Part shown: positions 31,991-40,034 of the stretch, piece after piece | How the letters are laid out: each line of letters starts with the position of its first letter | How positions within the stretch are numbered: the first letter of the stretch is position 1 | Assembly: GCF_006151785.1 (NCBI RefSeq) | Contig: NZ_VDDD01000011.1 | Span: 1 to 45,802, forward strand | Length of the DNA stretch: 45,802 nucleotides | Origin: Paracoccus marcusii | GTDB taxonomy: Bacteria; Pseudomonadota; Alphaproteobacteria; Rhodobacterales; Rhodobacteraceae | Direction of reading: 5' to 3' | Notes under the pieces: generated by a model | Database searches by the model: none | Told to the model about the DNA's origin: nothing | What the model saw: only the letters and a program-made list of their open reading frames with translations | Position numbers and translations under genes: made by a program

Positions 31991-33274
31991 CCGGTCGCGC
32001 AGCCCGAACCACGCCATCCCCGCCACCAGCAGCGGCTTGCGCAGGGCCGCACCGCCCGGAAAGGGCCGGGTGGGAACGGCGGCCATGGCGTCGAACCGTT
32101 CGGCCTGGCCCGCCACGGCCTCGGCCATCAACTGCCCCGCCAGCGTGGCCATCGCCACGCCATGCCCGGAATAGCCGCTGGCCGACAGGCAGTTCGGCGC
32201 GGGCCGGGTGAAGCAGGGCATGCGGTTCATGGTGATGGCCAGCGTCCCGCCCCAGGCATGGGTCAGGGGCACGTCCTGCAGCTGCGGATAGACTGACAGC
32301 AGATGCGGGCGGACCACCGCCGCAATGTCGCGCGGAAAGCGGTAGGTGACCGTCTCTCCACCGCCGAAGACCAGCCGCCGGTCGTCGTCGACGCGCCAGT
32401 AGTTCACGACGAACTTCGTGTCCGCCACCGCGATGCGGTCCGGCAGGATCTCGGGGTGATCATCCAGCGGCGGGGTCGCGACGATATAGTTGTTGATGGG
32501 CATGACCCGCGCGGCGACTGCCCGGTCCAGATCGCCCAGATAGCCGTTGCAGGCCAGGATGACGTGATCGGCCCGCAGCACGCCCTGATCGGTGCGGATG
32601 ATGCTGGGCGCACCATGGGTCAGGCCAGTGACCTGCGCGCGCTCATGGATCACGACGCCCGCATCCTGCGCCAGCCGCGCCATCCCCAGGGCCAGCGCCA
32701 GCGGCTGCACATGCCCCGCGCCGCGGTCCAGATCGCCGCCGACATAGGCAGTGCTGCCCAAGGCCGCCGCCAGCCCGTCGCGATCCAGGGGCGTGACCCG
32801 GTCGTAGCCGTAATGCCGTGCCAGATGGTCGGCCATGTGGCGGGCGTGATCGACCTCGGACGCGGTACGGCAGGCATGTGCGATGCCGTCGCGGACCCGC
32901 ACGCCCGCTTCGGCGGCGATGCTGCGGACGGCGGCCTTGGCCTCCTCGGCCAGGTCCCACAGGCGGCGGGCCGTGTCGCGGCCCAGCTGCGCCTCCAGCC
33001 AGTCGACCTCCTGCCGCTGGCCGGACCCGATCTGTCCGCCGTTGCGACCCGACGCGCCAAAGCCCACGCGCTGCGCCTCCAGCACCCGGACCGACAGGCC
33101 CCGCCGTGCCAGATGCAGCGCGGCCGACAGGCCGGTATAGCCCGCCCCGATCACCGCAACATCCGCCCGCGCCTCGCCCCGCAGGGGCGGCAGGTCGGGC
33201 TGCGGCCCGCACTGGTCGGCATAGAGGCTGGGCGGATAGGCCCCTAGCCCGTCGTTCAGGTGCAGCAGGTTCAT
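31979..33274 (-). CDS. FAD-dependent oxidoreductase, PuuB-like (gamma-glutamylputrescine oxidase)
   Basis: A 431-residue DAO-family flavoprotein. The Rossmann motif is DVAVIGAGYTGLSAALHLARRG near residue 38, the FAD segment is GFGASGRNGGQIG and the C-terminal dinucleotide segment is SASGYSGHGVAMATLAGQLMAEAV. Layout and the NNYIVATPPL, WRVDDDRRLVFGGGE and WGGTLAITMNRMPCF segments are those of PuuB and related gamma-glutamylputrescine oxidoreductases. In the Puu pathway it deaminates gamma-glutamylputrescine to the aldehyde. It is coupled (ATGA) to the ligase gene upstream. Substrate assignment is by context. Confidence 0.9.
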   Translation of the reverse strand: MNLLHLNDGLGAYPPSLYADQCGPQPDLPPLRGEARADVAVIGAGYTGLSAALHLARRGLSVRVLEAQRVGFGASGRNGGQIGSGQRQEVDWLEAQLGRDTARRLWDLAEEAKAAVRSIAAEAGVRVRDGIAHACRTASEVDHARHMADHLARHYGYDRVTPLDRDGLAAALGSTAYVGGDLDRGAGHVQPLALALGMARLAQDAGVVIHERAQVTGLTHGAPSIIRTDQGVLRADHVILACNGYLGDLDRAVAARVMPINNYIVATPPLDDHPEILPDRIAVADTKFVVNYWRVDDDRRLVFGGGETVTYRFPRDIAAVVRPHLLSVYPQLQDVPLTHAWGGTLAITMNRMPCFTRPAPNCLSASGYSGHGVAMATLAGQLMAEAVAGQAERFDAMAAVPTRPFPGGAALRKPLLVAGMAWFGLRDRLGF

Positions 33275-34626
33275 ACGTTCAGCAGCAGATGTTCGCGTTC
33301 CCACGGGCTGATGACCTGCAGGAACTCCTTGTATTCATTGCGCTTGACCGATTCGTAGACGGCGCAGAAATCCTCGCCCAGAACGCCGCGCATGGGCGCG
33401 CTCTCCGACATCAGGTCCAGCGCGTCGCCGAGGTTGTAGGGCAGCTCGTCCTCGGACATGTAGGCGTCGCCCAGGCATTCGGCGCGCGGGTTCTCGGCCT
33501 CCAGAAGGCCCAGATAGCCACAGGCCAGGCTGGCCGCGATCCCCAGATAGGGGTTGCAGTCCATGCCCGCCAGCCGATTCTCCAGCCGCCGCGCCTCCGG
33601 CCCCGAGATCGGCACGCGCAGGCCCGTGGTACGGTTGTCGCGCCCCCATTCCAGGTTGATCGGCGCCGCGAAGTCCGGGACATAGCGGCGATAGCTGTTC
33701 ACATAGGGTGCCAGCAGCGCGATGGCCGCGGGCAGGTGCTTCTGCATGCCGGCGATGAAATGCAGGAAGGCCGGCGTCTCGCGGCCCTTGTCGTCGGAAA
33801 AGATGTTCCGGCCCGTCTCGATATCCGTGATCGAATGATGGATGTGCATGGCGCTGCCCGGCTCGCCCTCAATGGGCTTGGCCATGAAGGTGGCAAAGCA
33901 GTCGTGGCGCAGCGCGGCCTCGCGGATCAGCCGCTTGAAGTAGAAGATCTCGTCGGCCAGGGCCACCGGATCGCCATGGTTCAGGTTGATCTCGACCTGG
34001 CCCGCGCCGCCCTCCTGCAGGATGCCGTCGATCTCGAAACCCTGCGCCTCGGCAAAGTCATAGATGTCGTCGATGACCTTGCCGTATTCGTCCACCGCAG
34101 ACATGGAATAGGCCTGTTTCGCCGCAGCCCGCCTGCCCGTCCGGCCCATGGGCGGGATGATCGGCTGGTTCGGGTCGATGTTGCGCGCGACGAGGAAGAA
34201 CTCCATCTCGGGCGCCACGACCGGGTTCCAGCCCTTGTCACGGTACAGCTGCACCACGCGTTTCAGCACATTGCGCGGCGCGATGGGCATGGGGTTGCCC
34301 TGCTGGTCGGTCGCGTCATGGATGACCTGGATGGTCCAGTCGGCGGTCCAGGGCGCGGCGGTGGCGGTGGAATAATCCGGCACCATCACCATGTCCGGTT
34401 CGGTGAAGGCGCCCGACGGGTTGTCGGCCCATTCCCCGGTGATCGTCTGCAGGAAGATCGAATTGGGCAGATAGAACTGGTTCTGCCGCGCGAATTTCGA
34501 CGCGGGCATGGCCTTGCCACGGGCGACGCCCGCCATGTCGGCCACGATGCATTCGACCTCGTCCAGGCGGCGCCCGGACATGAAGTCGCGCGCGGCCTGG
34601 GGCAGTTTCTCGGTCCAGTCGCTCAT
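33271..34626 (-). CDS. Glutamine-synthetase-like gamma-glutamyl-polyamine ligase (PuuA-like)
   Basis: A 451-residue GS-fold ligase. Metal and substrate motifs are APEMEFFLVARN, GAGQVEINLNHGDP, MAKPIEGEPGSAMHIHHSI and NRTTGLRVPISGPEARRLENR. The order and the region SEDELPYNLGDALDLM differ from GlnA, whose adenylylation tyrosine sits in NLYDLP, so it is probably not the nitrogen-assimilating enzyme. In the PuuA reaction it joins glutamate to putrescine using ATP. It overlaps both the amidotransferase and the oxidoreductase genes by ATGA, forming a tight three-gene operon. Amine specificity is not visible. Confidence 0.92.
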   Translation of the reverse strand: MSDWTEKLPQAARDFMSGRRLDEVECIVADMAGVARGKAMPASKFARQNQFYLPNSIFLQTITGEWADNPSGAFTEPDMVMVPDYSTATAAPWTADWTIQVIHDATDQQGNPMPIAPRNVLKRVVQLYRDKGWNPVVAPEMEFFLVARNIDPNQPIIPPMGRTGRRAAAKQAYSMSAVDEYGKVIDDIYDFAEAQGFEIDGILQEGGAGQVEINLNHGDPVALADEIFYFKRLIREAALRHDCFATFMAKPIEGEPGSAMHIHHSITDIETGRNIFSDDKGRETPAFLHFIAGMQKHLPAAIALLAPYVNSYRRYVPDFAAPINLEWGRDNRTTGLRVPISGPEARRLENRLAGMDCNPYLGIAASLACGYLGLLEAENPRAECLGDAYMSEDELPYNLGDALDLMSESAPMRGVLGEDFCAVYESVKRNEYKEFLQVISPWEREHLLLNV

Positions 34627-35330
34627 GCGGCACCTTTGTCGGCTTGCGCCAGGGCGCGGGGTTGCTTGAAGAAGGCCTCGATCCGGTCGGCCAGCAGGGA
34701 CGCGCCATCGGCCTGCCCCATGCGGGCCGCAGCCCCGGCCAGCAGGTCGTCCGGCACGACACCCTTGGCGCGGGTGTCCATCAGGCCTTGGATGAAATCG
34801 TCGCCGAATTCCGGATGTGCCTGCACGGTGAAGGCCCGGTCGCCATAGATCAGCGCGGCATTTTCGCAGAACGCGTTCCGGCCCGCGACCTGCGCGCCGG
34901 GCGGCAGGGCCACGACCTGATCCTGGTGCCAGGCGTTCAGCGTGACGGGCTGGCCGCCGAAATCGTAATCCTGCGCGCCCACGGCCCAACCGCCGGGATG
35001 CTTGACCACGGTGCCGCCCAGGGCCTGCGCGATGATCTGATGACCAAAGCAGATGCCGACCATCGGCACGCCCGCATCGTGGACGCGGCGGATGAAATCC
35101 TCCAGCGGCGGGATGAAGGCGTGATCCTCATAGGCCCCGTGGCGCGAACCGGTCAGCAGCCAGCCGTCGGCATCGTGGATGTCCTGTGGAAACTCCATCC
35201 CCTCGACATGCCAGGTGGTGAAGTCGAATCCGCGCCCGGCCAGCAGGCGCACGAACATGTCCGGATAGTCGCCCAAATCCCGCTTCAGCTGCGCCGGCGA
35301 CTGGCCGCATTGAAGGATGCCGATCCGCAT
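34623..35330 (-). CDS. Class I glutamine-amidotransferase-like hydrolase
   Basis: A 235-residue class I GATase fold. The nucleophile is C94 in VGICFGHQIIAQALGG, and the partners H172 and E174 lie in VQAHPEFGDDF. With a Puu-like ligase and oxidase downstream, a role as gamma-glutamyl amide hydrolase (PuuD-like) is plausible, but PuuD belongs to the longer peptidase C26 group, and this one looks closer to stand-alone GMP-synthase-type amidotransferase domains. The first gene of its operon, it begins at ATG 35330, 139 bases from the divergent aminotransferase. Confidence 0.9.
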   Translation of the reverse strand: MRIGILQCGQSPAQLKRDLGDYPDMFVRLLAGRGFDFTTWHVEGMEFPQDIHDADGWLLTGSRHGAYEDHAFIPPLEDFIRRVHDAGVPMVGICFGHQIIAQALGGTVVKHPGGWAVGAQDYDFGGQPVTLNAWHQDQVVALPPGAQVAGRNAFCENAALIYGDRAFTVQAHPEFGDDFIQGLMDTRAKGVVPDDLLAGAAARMGQADGASLLADRIEAFFKQPRALAQADKGAA

Positions 35331-35358
35331 GAAAAACCTTGATGTTGCTTGTGTCCGA

Positions 35359-35445
35359 AGCCTAGTCGCCCCGCAGGGGGGGCCGCAAGGGGGGGCGTTT
35401 GCGCCTTTTGGCGGTCTGGCCGCGCGGACGCACAAGCGCTAGGCT
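35359..35445. promoter_or_regulatory. Mirrored CTAGGCT elements in a divergent promoter region
   Basis: The 139-base gap between the amidotransferase and aminotransferase genes holds CTAGGCT on the minus strand at 35359-35365 and on the plus strand at 35439-35445. These are 28 and 24 bases from the respective start codons. CACAAGC also occurs once on each strand next to them. Either a shared -10-like element or a regulator site would fit. Confidence 0.4.
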
Positions 35446-35469
35446 GCGCGCAACGGAAAGGATGCACCC

Positions 35470-36609
35470 ATGCCCCATCAGCGCCCCGAGATCGACCCGG
35501 ACGGCCTTGACGAATTCTCGGTCGTGTTCACCGACCGGTCACTGAACCATATGTCGAAACGCTTTCAGCAGGTCATGCGCGACCTGTCGGCGGGTCTGTG
35601 CGAGGTCTATGGCGCGGCCCAGGTGGCGATCGTACCGGGCGGCGGCAGCTATGCGATGGAATCGGTCGCGCGCCAGTTCGGGCGCGACGCGCATGCGCTG
35701 ATCGTCAGGAACGGCTGGTTCAGCTATCGCTGGAGCCAGATCTTCGACGCGGGCGCATTCGCGCGCGAGGTGACCGTGGTCAAGGCCCGCCCGCAAGGGA
35801 ACGCGCCCCAGCCCGCCTATGCGCCCCCGCCCATCGACGAGGTCGTGGCCCGCATCCGCGAGACGCGCCCCGACGCGGTCTTTGCCCCGCATGTGGAGAC
35901 CTCGGCCGGGCTGATCCTGCCCGACGACTATATCACCGCGCTGGCCGATGCCGCGCATGAGGTGGGTGCCCTGATGGTGCTGGACTGCATCGCGTCGGGT
36001 GCGATCTGGGTCGACATGCGGGCCACGGGCGTCGACGTGCTGATCTCGGCCCCGCAAAAGGGCTGGTCGACGTCACCCGCCGCAGGCCTTGTCATGTTGT
36101 CCGATCGCGCCGCCGAACGACTGGCCACCACCGACAGCGACAGCTTTGCGCTGGATCTGAAGAAATGGCGCGCGATCATGCAGGCCTATCTGGATGGCGG
36201 CCATGCCTATCACGCGACCATGCCCACCGACGCGCTGCTGGGCCTGCGCGACGCGATGGAGGAGACCCGCGCGATGGGGTTCGCCGCCGCGCGCGACGCG
36301 CAATGGCGCCTTGGCCGGGCGGTCCGCGACGAACTGTCCGCGCGCGGCATCCGCTCGGTGGCGGCCGAGGGGTTCCAGGCGCCGGGCGTCGTGGTCAGCT
36401 ATACCGACGACCCCGAGGTCAAGTCTGGCAAGGCCTTTGCCGCCCTCGGCACCCAGATCGCGGCGGGCGTGCCGTTGGCCGTGGATGAGGGGGCCGACTT
36501 CTCGACCTTCCGCATCGGGCTGTTCGGTCTGGACAAGCTGCGCGATGTCGACGGCACGATGGCCCGGCTTGTGCCGGTGCTGGACCAGGCGACCGCCCCG
36601 CGCGGCTAA
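35470..36609 (+). CDS. Class V PLP-dependent aminotransferase
   Basis: A 379-residue fold-type I enzyme of the class V group related to alanine- or serine-glyoxylate aminotransferases. The PLP lysine is K197 in VLISAPQKGWSTSPAAGLVMLS, the upstream PLP-stacking and Asp regions are APHVETSAGLILPDDY and MVLDCIASGAIWVD, and AIVPGGGSYAMESVAR is the phosphate-site loop. The C-terminal FRIGLFGLDKLRDV matches the family. AAAGGA precedes the ATG. It is divergent from the Puu-like operon; whether it acts on a product of that pathway is not shown. The true amino donor and acceptor are unknown. Confidence 0.92.
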   Translation: MPHQRPEIDPDGLDEFSVVFTDRSLNHMSKRFQQVMRDLSAGLCEVYGAAQVAIVPGGGSYAMESVARQFGRDAHALIVRNGWFSYRWSQIFDAGAFAREVTVVKARPQGNAPQPAYAPPPIDEVVARIRETRPDAVFAPHVETSAGLILPDDYITALADAAHEVGALMVLDCIASGAIWVDMRATGVDVLISAPQKGWSTSPAAGLVMLSDRAAERLATTDSDSFALDLKKWRAIMQAYLDGGHAYHATMPTDALLGLRDAMEETRAMGFAAARDAQWRLGRAVRDELSARGIRSVAAEGFQAPGVVVSYTDDPEVKSGKAFAALGTQIAAGVPLAVDEGADFSTFRIGLFGLDKLRDVDGTMARLVPVLDQATAPRG

Positions 36610-36624
36610 GCCTTTGACGCGCGC

Positions 36625-36653
36625 GTCACGGCGGGATAGTGCCCCGCCGTGAC
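36625..36653 (+). terminator. Hairpin between the aminotransferase and GNAT genes
   Basis: A perfect 11-bp stem (GTCACGGCGGG / CCCGCCGTGAC) with a 7-base loop, 15 bases after the aminotransferase stop. No T-tract follows. Its right arm contains the alternative GTG start of the next gene, which supports the later ATG at 36676. Confidence 0.55.
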
Positions 36654-36675
36654 CATGTGGCGACAGGACCCCGAC

Positions 36676-37137
36676 ATGACGCTGACGATCGACCTGGAAA
36701 GCCCGCTTGGGCCCGACCTGGACCTGCTGTTCCAACGCCACACCGCCGAGATGCATGCCGATACCCCGCCGGGATCGATTCACATGATGCCCAAGGAGGC
36801 ATTGGAGAACCCCGCCATCGCTTTTTTCGTGGTGCGCGACGCGGGCCAACCTGTCGCCATGGGCGCCATCAAGGATCTGGGCGCATCCGAGGGAGAGCTT
36901 AAATCCATGCACGTGCTGTCCGAACAGCGCGGGCGGGGTGTCTCGCGGATGCTGCTGCGGCACATGCTGGGTCACGCGCGGAACGCGGGCTATGCCAAGC
37001 TGTCGCTGGAAACCGGCGTGCAGCCGGGATTTGTCGCGGCGCGCGGCCTCTACGCCCGCGAGGGGTTCACGGAGTGCCCGCCCTTTGGCAGCTATCGCGC
37101 CGACCCGCATTCGGTCTTCATGACGCTGATGTTGTAA
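36676..37137 (+). CDS. GNAT family N-acetyltransferase
   Basis: A 153-residue acetyl-CoA-dependent N-acetyltransferase. The acetyl-CoA-binding motif A is LKSMHVLSEQRGRGVSRMLLRHMLGHARNAGYAKLSLETG with the Q/RxxGxG loop EQRGRGVS, and motif B is ARGLYAREGFTECPPFGSY. The N-terminal half (LLFQRHTAEMHADTPPGSIHMMPKEAL) is of a type seen in PA4866-like GNATs. Substrate is unknown. ATG 36676 with AGGA upstream is preferred to ATG 36655 or GTG 36649, which lie next to or inside a hairpin. A bidirectional terminator separates it from the convergent PRC-barrel gene. Confidence 0.92.
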   Translation: MTLTIDLESPLGPDLDLLFQRHTAEMHADTPPGSIHMMPKEALENPAIAFFVVRDAGQPVAMGAIKDLGASEGELKSMHVLSEQRGRGVSRMLLRHMLGHARNAGYAKLSLETGVQPGFVAARGLYAREGFTECPPFGSYRADPHSVFMTLML

Positions 37138-37142
37138 TGCAA

Positions 37143-37170
37143 ACGGCGCGCATCTTGCGATGCGCGCCGT
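37143..37170. terminator. Bidirectional terminator between GNAT and PRC-barrel genes
   Basis: A perfect 11-bp stem (ACGGCGCGCAT / ATGCGCGCCGT) with a 6-base loop, 5 bases after the GNAT stop and 18 bases past the PRC-barrel stop. CGTCTTCC follows on the plus strand and TTGCATTA on the minus strand. Confidence 0.75.
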
Positions 37171-37188
37171 CGTCTTCCTGTCGATCAT

Positions 37189-37485
37189 TCAGTGCTCGTG
37201 CGTGGGCAGAGCCTTCAGATCATCCTTGGTCCAGTTGGTCCGGGCATGCACGGTGCCGCTTTCGTCGCGCATGAAGTCCAGGTCGGTCGCCGGAACCATG
37301 ACCGGCTTGGCGCCGATGCCCAGGAACCCGCCGACGTCCAGAACGACCTTGGCCGATGCTCCCATGCCGTGCGTGTGCGACACGCTGCCGACGGTTTCGT
37401 CGCCCGGGCCATAGACGGTGGCGCCGTCCAGAACGGCCTCGGTCAGTTCGTCGTGGGTCAGTCGCGTGTGATTTGCGTGGTCCAT
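37189..37485 (-). CDS. PRC-barrel domain protein
   Basis: A 98-residue cytoplasmic protein. RLTHDELTEAVLDGATVYGPGDETVGSVSHTHGMGASAKVVLDVGGFLGIGAKPVMVPATDLDFMRDESGTVHART is a PRC-barrel-like pattern (a V.G.DGE.iG.v, then vvldvGGfLGiG.k.V.Vp sequence). Such small PRC-barrel proteins are common and mostly uncharacterised; some bind rRNA or photosynthetic reaction centres. AAGGAGG lies 5 bases before the ATG, indicating strong translation. It is monocistronic, with a terminator after it. Confidence 0.9.
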   Translation of the reverse strand: MDHANHTRLTHDELTEAVLDGATVYGPGDETVGSVSHTHGMGASAKVVLDVGGFLGIGAKPVMVPATDLDFMRDESGTVHARTNWTKDDLKALPTHEH

Positions 37486-37637
37486 GTCGACCTCCTTCAG
37501 GTGGTGTGGCACATCAACACCGGCCCAGCGGGCGCCGTTCCATCGTCATGGGATGGCCCTGCGCACAAGTTCGTGCTTGCCGGGGCGATTATGTCTGGAT
37601 TGCCGATGCGCCTGCCGCTAAGAAAGGCCAGCCCGCG

Positions 37638-37714
37638 GGCCCCGTAGCTCAACTGGATAGAGCAATTGACTTCTAATCAATAGGTTGCAGGTTCGAATCC
37701 TGCCGGGGTCGCCA
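37638..37714 (+). tRNA. tRNA-Arg (anticodon TCT)
   Basis: The cloverleaf is complete. Acceptor GGCCCCG pairs with CGGGGTC, with one G-U at the second pair. The D-arm is GCTC/GAGC and the anticodon stem ATTGA/TCAAT with loop CTTCTAA, so anticodon TCT reads AGA (Arg). The T-arm is GCAGG/CCTGC with loop TTCGAAT, then discriminator G and an encoded CCA at 37712-37714. In a G/C-biased genome AGA is a rare codon, so this is a minor tRNA. Confidence 0.97.
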
Positions 37715-37741
37715 TTTTCCGTTTTAGCTCAGACCCTTACC

Positions 37742-37781
37742 GCACCAATCGGTGCATCTTCTCCTGTCCATAAGGACAGGA
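37742..37781 (+). terminator. Tandem small hairpins downstream of tRNA-Arg
   Basis: Two short perfect inverted repeats: GCACC-AATC-GGTGC (37742-37755), followed by ATCTTCT, and TCCTGTCC-ATAA-GGACAGGA (37762-37781). The first, with its T-rich tail 28 bases after the tRNA, could end the tRNA transcript. The second has no T-tract and is unexplained. Confidence 0.45.
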
Positions 37782-37803
37782 TGACGCCGCCGCAGACTTC
37801 AGA

Positions 37804-37868
37804 CAAAAGAGGCTTATCGGCCGGGCGTCCTTGGTGGTTGGTTTAAAGAGTTCAGACGCCCGGCCGAT
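37804..37868 (-). terminator. Terminator-like long hairpin at the end of the peptide-uptake operon
   Basis: A perfect 14-bp stem (ATCGGCCGGGCGTC at 37816-37829, its complement at 37855-37868) with a 25-base loop. On the minus strand it is followed by AAGCCTCTTTTG. It starts 16 bases past the M20 peptidase stop, so it most likely ends the operon; the large loop is unusual. Confidence 0.6.
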
Positions 37869-37883
37869 CTGTCACCCCTGCGG

Positions 37884-39275
37884 TCAAGTGCCATCCGCGG
37901 GCGTCCCCAGATCCCACCACAGCCCCGCCATGATCGCCAGCGCCTGTCGCGACAGGCTTTGCAACGCATGTTCGTCGGGCGCGTGCTGACAGCAGCCGCG
38001 ATAGGAATGGGGCACCCAGATCGTCGGCAGGCCCAGGATTTCCGCAAAACATTCGTTGGGCAGCGATCCGGCCAGGTTCGGCAGCAGATGCGGGTCCTGC
38101 CCGGTCGTCCGCCGGACCGACCCCGCGACCCGGCGCACCCAGTCATGGTCGGGCATCAGCCGCGTGGCATGGGCGGGATCGCCGTCCCGCGGCACGATGC
38201 GCACCGCGTGATGGCCGTGGCGGTCCAGGTGGCGACGCAGCGCCGGCAGGATGTCGTCCGGATCGGTCCCCACGACATAGCGCAGCTGGCAGGTCGCCCG
38301 CGCGCGGCCCGCGATGGCGTTCACGGGTGCGTCGGGCACACCGGCGGTCATCGCCAGCACCGCAAAACTGTTCCACCCAAAGGCGCGTTCGGTGGGTGTC
38401 AGCCCGACCTCTCCCCAGTCGGCATCGACCTGGGGGCCGCCCGCCTCGATCACCGGCAGGTCGCGCAGGGCGTCTCGCAGCGCGGGCGTTAGGCTGTCGG
38501 GGCGCCATTCCGGGACCTGGATCTGGCCGCGCCCGTCGCAGATCGTGGCCAGCGCATGGGCAAGGATCATCGCCGGATCGGCCAGAAGACCGCCCCAGTT
38601 GCCCGAATGATGCGCCCCCGGCCGCAGCTCCAGCACCAGGTCAAAGGCCAGCGCGGCGCGCGATCCCATGAACAGCGTCGGCACGTCGGACTGCAGGCGC
38701 GGGCCGTCGGACGCGATCAGCACATCGGCCGCCAGCGCATCGGCATGATCCCGGCAGACCTGGGCCAGGCCGGGCGATCCGGTCTCCTCGGACATCTCGA
38801 AGATGATCCGCATGTTGGAGCCCAGATGCCCGCGCGTATCGATGACCGCCTGCAGCGCGGCCAGGTTGATCAGGTGCTGCCCCTTGTTGTCGGCCGCGCC
38901 ACGGCCATACAGGCGGTCACCCTCGGCGGTCAGGACAAATGGCGACAGCCCGTCGCGCCACTGGTCGGTCTGGGCGCGGACCACGTCGCCATGACCATAG
39001 GTCAGGACCGTGGTCAGGGCCGGATCCTCGATCCGTTCCGCGATCAGCAGGGGGCCGCCGCGCGGGTCGGGGTTGTCCAGCACCCGCGTGGCGAAACCCA
39101 GACCGGACAGGCGCGGTATCATCGCCTCGGTCAGATAGCGGTCCAGATGGGACCGCTGCGTCGGGTTCTGGCTTTCGGTCGGATGCGCCACCAGGGCCGC
39201 CAGATCGGCCTGGAATCCGCCCTGGTCGAAATAGCCTTCGGCGCGGGCGACCGCATCCTGTCGCGCATCGGTCAT
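37884..39275 (-). CDS. M20 family metallopeptidase (dipeptidase-like)
   Basis: A 463-residue di-zinc peptidase of the M20/ArgE-DapE family. Metal-ligand motifs are [12 protein letters not shown] (His and Asp), [14 protein letters not shown] (bridging Asp), [12 protein letters not shown] (catalytic Glu pair), a later acidic position near VLIASDGP and a C-terminal His in [18 protein letters not shown]. The dimerisation domain lies between. It is the last gene of a dipeptide-type ABC operon and overlaps the ATPase gene upstream (ATGA), so it probably hydrolyses the imported peptide or amide in the cytoplasm. Exact substrate is unknown. Confidence 0.94.
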   Translation of the reverse strand: MTDARQDAVARAEGYFDQGGFQADLAALVAHPTESQNPTQRSHLDRYLTEAMIPRLSGLGFATRVLDNPDPRGGPLLIAERIEDPALTTVLTYGHGDVVRAQTDQWRDGLSPFVLTAEGDRLYGRGAADNKGQHLINLAALQAVIDTRGHLGSNMRIIFEMSEETGSPGLAQVCRDHADALAADVLIASDGPRLQSDVPTLFMGSRAALAFDLVLELRPGAHHSGNWGGLLADPAMILAHALATICDGRGQIQVPEWRPDSLTPALRDALRDLPVIEAGGPQVDADWGEVGLTPTERAFGWNSFAVLAMTAGVPDAPVNAIAGRARATCQLRYVVGTDPDDILPALRRHLDRHGHHAVRIVPRDGDPAHATRLMPDHDWVRRVAGSVRRTTGQDPHLLPNLAGSLPNECFAEILGLPTIWVPHSYRGCCQHAPDEHALQSLSRQALAIMAGLWWDLGTPADGT

Positions 39276-40033
39276 GGGCGAACCTCCGGGCGGTATCCGG
39301 CGGACGCCTCGATCAGGTGGGTGGTATAGGGCTGGGCGCCCTGCCCCGCCCGCAGATGGGACGCCGGCAGGATCTCGACGATGCGGCCGCGCTGCATCAC
39401 GGCCAGCCGGTCGCACATATGGGCGATCACCGACAGGTCGTGGCTGACCATCAGATAGGTCAGCCCGTGTTCGTCGCGCAGATCGGCCAGCAGGTTCAAG
39501 ATCTCGGCCTGGACGCTGACGTCCAGCGCGCTGGTCGGCTCGTCCAGCAGCAACAGGCGCGGCTCCGCCGCCAAGGCGCGGGCGATCGCCACGCGCTGAC
39601 GCTGTCCCCCGGACAGCTGGTGCGGATAGCGGAAGCGGAACCCCCGGCCCAGACCCACGTCGTCCAGCAGCTTGACGATGCGCTGGTCGATCCGGTCCAT
39701 GCCCTGCAGACGCAGGGTTTCCGCCAGGACGGCATCGACGGAATGGCGCGGATGCAGGCTGGCATAGGGGTCCTGGAACACCATCTGGACGGTGCGAAAG
39801 AACGCCCGGTCGCGCCGCTCTCCCTTCTGAGCCTGACCGTCGACCGCGATCCGGCCGGACCAGCCGGGGATCAGACCTGCGATGGCGCGCAGGATGGTCG
39901 ACTTGCCCGAACCGCTTTCGCCGACCAGGCCAAAGCTTTCGCCCTGCGCCACGTCGAAGGCCGCATCGTGGACGGCGGTGACGCGGTCGGGCTCCTGCCC
40001 GAACCAAACGGTCAGATCGGCAACGCTCAGCAT
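39272..40033 (-). CDS. Dipeptide/oligopeptide-type ABC transporter ATPase (DppF-like)
   Basis: A 253-residue ABC ATPase. Walker A is GESGSGKST, the Q-loop is [16 protein letters not shown], the signature is [15 protein letters not shown] and Walker B is [20 protein letters not shown], with switch His in [19 protein letters not shown]. It lacks the usual C-terminal extension of about 60 residues with the CxFxPRCP cluster found in many DppF/OppF proteins; it ends shortly after [17 protein letters not shown]. It probably pairs with the adjacent DppD-like ATPase on the inner face of the permease. Confidence 0.94.
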   Translation of the reverse strand: MLSVADLTVWFGQEPDRVTAVHDAAFDVAQGESFGLVGESGSGKSTILRAIAGLIPGWSGRIAVDGQAQKGERRDRAFFRTVQMVFQDPYASLHPRHSVDAVLAETLRLQGMDRIDQRIVKLLDDVGLGRGFRFRYPHQLSGGQRQRVAIARALAAEPRLLLLDEPTSALDVSVQAEILNLLADLRDEHGLTYLMVSHDLSVIAHMCDRLAVMQRGRIVEILPASHLRAGQGAQPYTTHLIEASAGYRPEVRP

Positions 40034-40034
40034 C

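Noticed and set aside
37638-37883. tRNA-Arg as the attachment site of an integrated element
   Set aside because: No integrase gene, no repeat of the tRNA 3' end nearby and no change in codon usage in the following genes.
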